Source of the DNA: Siphonodentalium dalli
Lineage: Eukaryota > Mollusca > Scaphopoda > Gadilida > Siphonodentaliidae
Assembly (NCBI GenBank): GCA_032622095.1
Contig: CP136065.1
Location: 206,502,151-206,566,150, forward strand
DNA: 64,000 bases
Reading direction: 5' to 3'
Each line of letters starts with the position of its first letter. Position 1 is the stretch's first letter. The position numbers and the translations under genes were made by a program. The notes beneath the pieces are model-generated. The model did no database searches, had not been told where the DNA came from, and saw only the letters and a program-made list of their open reading frames with translations. Shown piece by piece: positions 48,236-57,682 of the stretch.

Positions 48236-49652
48236 GACCACTTCACTCATCCGATCATCACCAAACTTCATATTTATCTTGATATTGATCTATCAGATGA
48301 GAGCTATAAAATATTTTTTTAATTTCATAGGAAAAAATGGTCGCCAGCGGCCATATTGCATTTACGTTATATCTTATCGCGTCATGTCGATATCTAGTAT
48401 TACTTAGAAATTTCACCTTTCCAGATTCATAATTGCTCCATTGACTGTAACAGATGAAATTATTCCCCTCTTCGGATAGAGTGTCACTGAAACTTTATTT
48501 TGTCAGACTGTCTGTATAATCACTGATTATATATGGCAATAATCTGTAATAAGATGTAGCACTATTTTATTTTATATTTACATGCAGTGCTGTTTTTATA
48601 CATCAATTATAATCCCCCTAGATCATCATGTGATCGATCATACATCGCGCGAGGACCTGGTTGAATTAAGGGGGGTTTTATGGATCACTTCTGTCCTCAA
48701 GCTAGATTATACTTATGACATTTAATGGCATGTTTCTAACGTGGTGGGTTAGATATGCTTGAGAAACCACCACTCTTTAATTCACACCAAGTTCTCAGCT
48801 GTCATGTTCGGATATTAGAACCCATAGCCATGATATATGGTTTATTTTGTGTATACTAGTAACATAGTTATTTTCAGTACCTTTATATACCAGTACTGTG
48901 TATAACAATGCATATAAATTAATCCATGTATACATGTATATTGATTCAACGGATTCAGTGGTTTTGTCCATCAGTCTATCAAATTTGCGGGGAAAACATG
49001 GCCACAAGCAGTACACCCTGCTAAATTTCGAATTTGAATCAATTGGCGCACCCTGCAGCCAGCTTTTATTGGAGAACTTTTTCTTATGTGGATATTTTGG
49101 GTCACCGCTAGATGTGAGCCATATTTTGTTCTCAAACTGTCCTTGTGAAGACATCACTGCCAGCGGTGATCTTCAATTTTACTATTTTTATGGCTAAATA
49201 ATTTGGTTGATCCTACAGACGACACCCCTTGTCCGATCGTCATCAGATTCCACAATTATCTTCTGGATAACCAGGGTGAGAGTAATCTAATTTTCCCGAA
49301 TTTCGTTAAAAAACATTACCACAGGCAGCAATTTGGTATCTTACTCTTTGATCCTCTTTTGCATGACTGAATTGTTTAGCAACTGTACAGACATATCCCT
49401 CATCTGGTTTTTATATACATGTATATCTCTTCATGCGGATAGCCAGTATTACGTATAGGTACTTCAACTTTCTGCATTCCTGTCATCATTTGAAATATAA
49501 AAATTTACCTGATACATGCACCCTTCAAAATTTGTTTCGTCGTATCTATTTTAATGACCCGTATGGTAATATTGATACAGATATATTTGTCAAACATTTC
49601 TTTGTACAATATACAGGTATTTAGTTTGTAACTAAATCTAGAAATATATAAT
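48236..49652. other. degenerate dispersed repeats, no gene
   Basis: CATCCGATCATCACCAAACTT (about 48248) and TGTCCGATCGTCATCAGATT (about 49230) resemble 39870. Short overlapping open frames at 48795-49197 on both strands are not recognisable. Confidence 0.4.
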
Positions 49653-50154
49653 AGTAGCTCGTGGACCCCACTTCGTCCGGGATGTTCCCCTCTGATTTTC
49701 GGAGAAATGCGCGATTTAACCTTGAATTGACTATTTTAAAGGTGAAGGTCATGTCGGGGTCACGATTTGACCCGTCCAAAACACTCCCCTGACAAAAGTC
49801 ACGACAAAAGTACCCGTCGAAATCCGCCCGGCTTTATACCCGATTTGACCTTGAATTGACAATTTTGAATGTCAAGATCAGGTCAGGGTCATGATTTGAC
49901 CCACCCGAAACAATCCTGGGACAAAAGTAACAGTAGGTATCAAATTTCGTTGAAATACTTCCGTTTTACCAGATTTGACCTTGAATTGATCTTTTTGAAT
50001 GTCAAAGTCAGGTCGGGATCAAGATTTGACCCGTCCAAAATACTCCCTGGAAATAATTTCCCCTAGGTATCAAATTTCGTCAAATCTGTCCCGCAGTTTT
50101 CCCGGCCATAGCTAACAGACAAACAGACAGACAAATGTCCAAAATATATATTAA
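49653..50154 (-). mobile_element. Helitron-like element H1 (chain member)
   Basis: The chain reads best on the minus strand. This member starts near 50154 with the TATATATTTTG-type end and stops at 49653. Its terminal tetranucleotide has decayed (plus GTAG for CTAG) but is still preceded by a hairpin-like CCCGGACGAAGTGGGG. Inside are three copies of a roughly 130-bp unit with GATTTGACCTTGAATTGA and GTCGGGGTCA, also found once in H5. Confidence 0.5.
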
Positions 50155-50858
50155 ACTAGCCGATGAGCCCGACGTTGTCCGGGCTATTCAAAAACAAAAT
50201 TTCAAGTCGATAGCTCTACCCAGCCCGACGTTGTCCGGGCTATTCAAAAACCAAATTTCAAGTCGATAGCTGTACCCGTTTCCTAGATCTAGTCTGCGCA
50301 TGCGCGAAGCTGGCGTCGCACGGGCTCGGCGACCCGATAAAATTCGTATCCGGGGCAAGATACATTCACATACCAAATTTCAAGTCGATAGTTCCACCCG
50401 TTTCCAAGATCTCGTCTGCGCCCGACGTTGTCCGGGCTATTCAAAAACAAAATTTCAAGTCGATAGCTCTACCCGTTTCCGAGATCTGGTCTGCGCATGC
50501 GCGAAGCTGGCGTCGCACGGGCTCGGCGACCCGATAAAATTTGTATCCGGGGCAAGATACATTCACATACCAAATTTCAAGTCGATAGCTCCACCCGTTT
50601 CCGAGATCTCGTCTGCGCATGCGCGAAGCTGGTGTCGCACGGGCTCGGCGACTCGATAAAATTCGTATCCGGGGCAAGATACATTGACATAGCAAATTTC
50701 AAGTCGATAGCTCCACCCGTTTCCGAGATCTCGTCTGCGCATGCGCGAAGCGGGCGCCGCACGGGCTCGCCAATACGACAAAGTTCACCGCCTGGTCAAA
50801 CTACACACACGTACCAAGTTTCGTCCCGATCGGTCGAGAATCGTAGATTTGTATTAAT

Positions 50859-50890
<32 letters not shown>

Positions 50891-50921
50891 TACAGACAGA
50901 GGTCTTCAAAATATATATGAG
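50155..50921 (-). mobile_element. Helitron-like element H2 with 122-bp internal tandem repeats
   Basis: On the minus strand the element begins near 50921 (TCATATATATTTTGAAGACC), passes through a (GTCT)n tract at 50850-50885 and 122-bp tandem units, and ends AGCCCGGACAACGTCGGGCT, CATCGG, CTAG. That is a stem-loop (AGCCCG/CGGGCT), a 6-nt spacer and CTAG, followed by T. Helitron 3' ends have this arrangement (hairpin, then CTRR, host T). There is no Rep/helicase, so it would be non-autonomous. Open frames across the units are repeat artefacts. Confidence 0.6.
50295..50860. repeat. 122-bp minisatellite inside H2, each unit with an NRF-1-type palindrome
   Basis: Units contain CTGCGCATGCGCGAAGC, GCACGGGCTCGGCGAC, CGGGGCAAGATACATT and TTTCAAGTCGATAGCTC. 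TGCGCATGCGCG occurs at 50295, 50492, 50614 and 50736, with exact 122-bp spacing for the last three. Further units are in H3 (51060) and H6 (63757 and 63879, again 122 bp apart). Confidence 0.9.
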
Positions 50922-51676
50922 ACTAGCAGGTTAGCCCGCCACCGGCGGCTTGTCCGAAACATGACATTTTTTAATATATTTTTTATTTTTTTTTAGCTCC
51001 ACGCGTTTCAATAAGAAAAAAATGTACCCGGTAGCTCCACCCGTTTCCGAGATCTGGTCTGCGCATGCGCGAAGCTGGCGTCGCACGGGCTCGGCGACCC
51101 GATAAAATTTGTATCCGGGGCAAGATACATTCACATAGCAAATTTCAAGTCGATAGCTCCAACCGTTTGCGAGATAACGCATTCTTTGTTTTTCAATGAG
51201 TTAATTCATGGTACCCGTCCTCCCCGTCCTAAACTTCAGAGCGGACAGTCAATTAATCCCGTCGTGAAATCCCTCTGCATAATATTTCGAGCTCTTAGAT
51301 CAATTCTGCCTGTTTAGTTGCATTTCGTCCGCATCCGTATTTCGGACGCATGGGGTCAGTCGTTTAGCCACGTCCATTGGAATCCGCATCGGACGCATGG
51401 GGTATCGTTTGGCCACGTCCATTGCAATAAAGAGCGTTAATTGTTAAAACCTCCGTATAAGGTATATATAAAGAGCGTTATTGCCTTAACCCCCCGCCGT
51501 GCCTTTGCGGTGATTTGGGAGTGGATAAAGGGTGCTCATAGCTTCTCTAAATGGCGACCACGGTCGTGTCCGTGGGATTTGACACTTACATAGGAAGTTT
51601 GAGCTCAATCTTTACACGCGTTTTGGATTCTATGAAGTACACATATACGGAGTTCTCAAAATATATAGTACAGAAG
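50922..51676 (-). mobile_element. Helitron-like element H3
   Basis: The minus-strand 3' end reads GCCGCCGGTGGCGGGCT, AACCTG, CTAG: hairpin, 6-nt spacer, CTAG, then T. The 5' side (near 51676) reads CTATATATTTTGAGAACTCC. It contains one 122-bp unit with an NRF-1-like site. Its left-hand and right-hand parts match H5 (shared ATTCTATGAAGTAC and TTAATCCCGTCGTGAA), so H3 and H5 are one family. Confidence 0.58.
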
Positions 51677-52056
51677 ACTAGCTGATGTACTCGACTTCGT
51701 TCGGGCTAGTTAGGGATTTTTTGTGTGATCGCCTCCATCTGGACAGTACCCAGTATATACAGCGTCTGGCCAAACTATTGTTCAATTGGTCCAGAAACAT
51801 GCCTATATCAGCACGTTCGAGAACATGGTCCCACGTGAAATTGGACCCGTCCATATTGCTCCCGGGATCGAAGTAGTCCTACACACAAATTTTTAGTCGG
51901 ATCGGTCAAGGTCCAGAAACATGCCTATGAGCGAGGTCAAGTTGACACGTTAAATACCAAATTCGAGCAGTGTTAGAGTCTATAACACATACACACATGC
52001 ATTCACGCATACACACATACATACATACATACAGACAGGTGTTTCAAAATGTATAA
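51677..52056 (-). mobile_element. Helitron-like element H4 (short)
   Basis: The minus-strand 3' end is GCCCGAACGAAGTCGAGTA, CATCAG, CTAG, then T. The 5' end is ATACATTTTGAAACACCTGT with a (TGTA)n tract at 52005-52035. About 380 bp, non-coding. It contains CCAGAAACATGCCTAT twice. Confidence 0.55.
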
Positions 52057-52239
52057 TCGATAGCTACAACAATTCTATGGTAGATAGTTCACGGCCGACC
52101 TGATGCATGCATCTTAGTTTTCTTGTGTTGTATAACCGCACACCGGAACACATCTTCTACCGCCAGCAGCCACTGACTCCTTAAGAAATCACATTAACAC
52201 ATCTTCGTGTGAACTATACCAGTGATTGGCACAGTGGGA

Positions 52240-52965
52240 TGTAATCATTGTTGGACGTTAAAACTGCTTGATGGGCATCACAATTCTCGATTGGCATCGA
52301 AATTGCCTGATTGGCATCGAAAATGCCCGATTGGCATCGAAATTGCCAGATTGGCATCGAAATTGCCAGATTGGCGTCGAAATTTCCCCATGGGCGTCGA
52401 AATTGCCCGATGGGCGTCGAAAGTGCCCGGTGGGCGTCGAAATTGCCCGGTGGGCGTCGAAATTGCCCAATGGGCATCGAAATTGCCCAGTATATAGGCG
52501 TCGAAATTACCCAGTGAGCGTAGAGATTACCCAGTGAGCGTCGAAATTACCCAGAGGGCGTCGAGATTAATAATAGCGTGAATGTGTAAATTGCCCGGAG
52601 GGCATCAAAGTTTTGTAGAACGTCGACATTGCTAAAGTGCGTCAAAATCATGGTTGGACGTTAAACTGCTTGATGGGCATCACAATTCTCGATTGGCATC
52701 GAAATTGCCTGATTGGCATCGAAAATGCCCGATTATAATTGCCATCGAAATTGCCAGATTGGCATCGAAATTGCCAGATTGGCGTCGAAATTGCCCGATG
52801 GGCGTCGAAATTGCCCGGCGGCGTCGAAATTGCCCGGTGGGCGTCGAAATGGCCCAGTATATAGCCGTCGAAATTACCCAGTGAGCGTCGAGATTACCCA
52901 GTGAGCGTCGAAATTACCCAGAGGGCGTCGAAATCGCCCAGTGGGAATCGAAATTGCCATAGATG
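52240..52965. repeat. 20-bp minisatellite in two duplicated blocks
   Basis: The unit is GATTGGCATCGAAATTGCCA, with variants GATGGGCGTCGAAATTGCCC and AGTGAGCGTCGAAATTACCC. About fourteen units lie in 52270-52575 and twelve in 52675-52965. Both blocks start with the same leader (GTTGGACGTTAAA, CTGCTTGATGGGCATCAC) and run through the variants in the same order, so the whole array was duplicated after it diversified. The two are separated by 75 bp. Confidence 0.93.
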
Positions 52966-53630
52966 GCTTCAATATCACCTCCAAAAGTCATCGGATGCAT
53001 GCCTAAAAATTTGTGACTCCGAGACCAAGAAGTTCGTCAATTCAAAGAGACAAAGTCCACTCGCTAAAGTTGCTAAAGGAAATTCCTGCTTAAATATTGT
53101 TGATGGTAAACTGACCATGAATTCAAGACTGCGATTTGCACGAAGCAATGAAAACTATCTTGAATTAACACTATAATGTGTGTATCGCTATAATGTGTGT
53201 ATACATTTTATTGACAACAAGCTATAAAATGCTTCCAACCTCAATTTTTACTGCATGAGCAGACTCATTATCTTCTTCTTCAATTGGTCTTCACTTGTGC
53301 AACATTGTCCATTTAAGCTCATCAATATCGTAATAAAGACATTGTCATATTTTCGATTACAACTAAAATCGAGATTTCCGAAACAAAGGCGAGAGGACCG
53401 AGTCACTAAAACAATATTTAAAATGTAATATGATGTATATAGTTATTTACTAAAAGACTCGCTTATGTTGCTATAGGAAAGTCATGTTTATCTATTGTCT
53501 CGGCTATAAAACTAACCATTAATATCGTAATAAAGACATTGTCATATATTCAAATAGGACAACTAAAATCGAGCTTTCCTAAACATAAGTGAAAAGTGCG
53601 AGTCACTAAAACAAAATCTAAAATGTAATA

Positions 53631-53665
<35 letters not shown>

Positions 53666-54909
53666 TTATGCACTAAATCTAGAGTAAAATATAGCTTTTT
53701 CAGATATAGAAATCCAATTCGTTGAAGTACTAGTAAGCTTATATTATAAATATATATGCAAACTAGACATAGTTTAAAATTACTATTAATTAATATAATT
53801 AATTAATGTGCTTGATAATAAAATGATAAAATTGCTTCGTAAGGAGCGAAGGTCAGCTACATGTATAGATCATTGCTATGTATGACAAGAAACTCGTGAA
53901 TATTGACCAGAGTTTATCACAATGCATAACTTCCTTGCGATTTAGTACTATCTATGTGAAATAGTAATTCAACAAACATCCAATTGAAATTTAAAAATAT
54001 TGTCCACGTCGACATGTATCTCAGTAACTCCCCAGCCTGGTGTGCAATGTCCTGACATGGTCGCTCTTTGATTGGGTTCTACAAACACGGTCGGATTATA
54101 CTTCCTCCCAATCTACTGTGACTACTGAGCCTTGGCTGTAAAGATTCATATGAATCTAACAAATGATCTTGTTTCATCACAGACTAACCATGTAACGATG
54201 TATGTGAGAATGTTCACAATAACCGAAATAGTGTAAATTTTGACGACTCATATGATGAGCATAGTGAGAGAACTCAACTTATAGAATAGGAAGTAGTTGC
54301 ATGCCTTGAAAACTGTTTGGCAACACAATATTATATACTGCAAAAGTAATTTCTTTATTGGCAAAACATCCTCTGTATAACAACTAATTTCGTTAACATA
54401 AAATATTTCACCCGAACAGATGTTTACATCAGAGATAGGCAACTTGAAATTGGAGGCCGGAAATTTGGGCATACAATTTCAATTTTTTTTATTTTGATAT
54501 TACTTATCTAAACTGACCCAAAAGACACATGTTAGTGATGATTGTTTTAATATTTTTCAAATTGACTTCTATCAAGTATTCCCCCAATAAATGAGTATTA
54601 TAGTCCTTAAGACAATCAATTACTCATTAGGTTAAATTAAATGAAGCAATAGTAGGGTTCTTTGGTTTGTTTATCGTTACCAGTGAACCCATGATTGACA
54701 ATTCCCTTGTCCCCAGATAACGAACTCAGTCATGTCTGTGGCGGAAAGTGTGAGAAACTTCGATTTTGTTGGCCGTTTTGGATGCCATCCTAAACTTATT
54801 GTCAAATATGGAGCGTATGTAATGCCATATCTATTGTCAGTTGTGATCACTCTCACGACATGCGCGGCACAAATTTGTAGCCATATGTGTTCAGTTGAAA
54901 TATATATAT
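52966..54909. other. no gene; 195-bp diverged duplication and (AT)n
   Basis: AATATCGTAATAAAGACATT at 53325 recurs at 53520, with ACTAAAATCGAG and GAGTCACTAAAACAA following in both copies. An (AT)n tract lies near 53632-53661. AGATTCATATGAATCT near 54143 is a 16-bp perfect palindrome. Nothing coding recognised. Confidence 0.5.
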
Positions 54910-56045
54910 ACTAGCAGGTTAGCCCGCCACTGGCGTGCTTGGTCAGAAACATGACAATGTTTTATGTTTTGTTTGTGTTTTTCAATGAGTTAATATTGGG
55001 TTTTTCAATATTTTACCCGATTTGACCTTGAATTGATCATTTTCAAGGTCAAGGTCATGTCGGGGTCACAATATATAATTTGTGGGTACCCGTTTGAAGG
55101 TTAAGACTGACCCGATGAAAAATTCCCCCGTTCCTAGGAACGACAGACATAAGAATGTTTCACACAATGCGACGTCGACGATCCCCGTGTGTTTTTACAC
55201 TTATATACGAAGTTTGAGCTCACCTAGGGCGGAAAAACTTACCCGATCCGCGTTCTTAGGAACACAACACGCTCCGCGTTCTTAGGAACACAACACGCTC
55301 ATGTCTATACGCCCAGACCCAGAAGAGGTATGATTTTTTTTAACCTGCCCGTGACAGAGGTTGTCCACCCTTACGAGATGGTCAATAGTCCCCGCAAAGT
55401 TAATCCCGTCGTGAACCCCATCCTCGCAAAGAGCGGACAGTCAATTAATCCCGTCGTGAACCCAATCACCAACGCGACGTAATTTTGTTTGGTATCATGT
55501 GTTGCGTTCTAAAAATAGGAAAGCACTTGTTCCAGTATATCTCTCTGCACGTTGCGTTTGCGTAAATACGAAATTGTGAGTGTTGGTTTGTAACCGGGAT
55601 TTCTGAGAAGCATTATGCCTATATCCACACACTAACTACCCCCCCCCTAAGCCCTGACCTAAGTGTCATACATACTATAACAATGATGTTGTAAGAGTAC
55701 TATGGCATTCAATAAATCTCCCCGCATAGGAAACCACTCAAAATTATTGTTCCCGTATATCTCTCTGCAGATGCTAATAACGTTGAATGGTAAACAGACG
55801 CTCTTTATAGCGATGCGTCAAAAACAAACGCTCATTAAATTATGACTTGATTAACCACCGCGGTGCCGATTGCGGTGATTTGGGAAGGGAGAAACGGTGC
55901 TCTGAGCTTCTCCAAAACGCGACAACTACGGTGTTCGTGGGTTTTTACCCTTAGATGGGAAATTTGAACTCAATCGAGCCAGCCGTTTTCGATTCTATGA
56001 AGTACAGACACACATATATACGGAAGTCTCAAAATATATAGTATA
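54910..56045 (-). mobile_element. Helitron-like element H5 (stand-alone relative of H3)
   Basis: The minus-strand 3' end reads AGCACGCCAGTGGCGGGCT, AACCTG, CTAG, then T. The 5' end is ACTATATATTTTGAGACTTC. It is 1.14 kb, longer than H3, and shares both ends and much interior with it. It also carries one GATTTGACCTTGAATTGA unit as in H1. No protein-coding region. Confidence 0.58.
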
Positions 56046-56840
56046 GATAAGATATATATATATATATACAATGTTGTAAGTTTTACATAAATTAGTAAAG
56101 TTCTCATTTTTTTCTTCAAATTTTAATCTTAGATCACGTTCAGACACCGTTATTTATAATTCCCTTCATCACTCTCTATACTCTTTCAGTTTATGCTTCT
56201 AAAACCAACTTGACATCCAGCATTCTAAGTGTAAACTACATAATTCGTTTTTCTGCAAAATTTATATTTTAGGGGGTGGGGTTAAGTTTACACTCATATC
56301 ACATTTTCACAGCAATACTCTTTGCATTCCATTATTAAAATCGTTTTGGAATGTCATTGGGGAATTTTTTTTAGACATGTTTCGGATCAATAGCCCATGC
56401 TGTTCACAAGTCATAGCAAATTATAAGTGACAATGTTTTTCAAAATCCAAGTAATTTTTCGCGATTTCAAAATATTTATCGCATTTTTTTCTAACTAGCT
56501 CATAAATTGGTCTAGTTTTGTATCTCATGTCATTTTATAATCATTTCTTATGAATATAAACGATATATTGTGCAGTTTATAACTGCAATATTTTGTTTAT
56601 GCTCTGACACTTGTACTCGAATTTTTTTTATTTTAGGGGTAAGAGTTGTATTCCCTGAACATACTATTTTGGGACACTTCCTGAAACGGGCAACAATCAA
56701 AATCTGATGCGCCATATGATTACCTTTAATTTGATATATAGAAACCTTTGTTGGAGGAGGGTGCAGCCAATTTGAAAAAATATCTTGCTTGGCCCACGGA
56801 CTATCTGTCGTATGGTGTATTATAATTTACAATATTATTA
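56046..56840. other. no feature recognised
   Basis: AT-rich sequence beginning with a short (TA)n tract. Confidence 0.5.
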
Positions 56841-56954
56841 GTTACCCTGTGTCTGTTCACGTAGTACGGGTTTTTACCTACCCGAAGGCCGAATGGGATA
56901 CGGCTGGTTGAGGGCAGGTAAAAACCCGTACTACGTGAACAGACACGGGGTGAC
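56841..56954. repeat. long hairpin 3
   Basis: Thirty-nine-base arms (56841-56879 and 56916-56954) match except at two or three positions, and include GTTCACGTAGTACGGGTTTT. The 36-nt apex includes CCCGAAGGCCGAATGGG. Confidence 0.9.
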
Positions 56955-57551
56955 GATTTTATTAATTATTATACGATCATAAGTTTCTTTCCCCAATTCC
57001 TATTTTCGTAACGAAAAAATCGAGATATCTAACGATGTTCTCCTAATTATTGAAGCAACAGGTTAATAACAGTTCTGAGTGACATCAGTTACTTCAGGGG
57101 TTAACATAACTTATCAGACCTGGAAATAGATCAGGTTTTCCCAGCGACGTTCGACGTCACAACGTCTTGTCCAATCAAAGCGCGTTTCATATAATAAAAC
57201 AGTTATCCCATTGTTTCTTGGAAGTCAATATTCACGGCCTTGGTGAATATTGACATCCTCGGGTTGATAATTCCTCGTGTTATTCTCGAAACAATGCGAT
57301 AATTGTATATTGACAGTAGATTCAAATCAACATATCCTCTCTTTCCCCCCATAGAACTGAATAGGGAAATTTGAACCTAATATTTCAGTGTTTGTTAATT
57401 TTGAACTACATAAAGAATAAATTCAAATTCATATAGGCCTACTGTTTGATATTTTTACCATAACAACATAATGAATAACCAGCTGTTATTATTAACAAAT
57501 ACTAATATCAGACTCTTGACTCAGATTGAAACTGAAATCATTCCTCTCTAT

Positions 57552-57682
57552 TGGTTACAAATAGACCAAATGATTTACATAGGCCTCAGTGTTAACAAAT
57601 CCCGCTGGCCTGTATTCGCAGGAAAGCTTTGACCCTGCACGAGTATTTAAAATTAAAGAACGTCCTTTTAGACACACGGAAA
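57552..57682 (+). repeat. segment duplicated at 61658-61786
   Basis: About 118 bp (ATTTACATAGGCCTCAGTG through GTCCTTTTAGACACACGG) is virtually identical to 61671-61784. The sequences diverge abruptly after ACACGG. Confidence 0.9.

Noticed and set aside
50188-50934. Frames with SSRFRDLVCAR-like and RRLRACADEISE-like repeats
   Set aside because: They follow the 122-bp Helitron-like tandem units in several phases on both strands.
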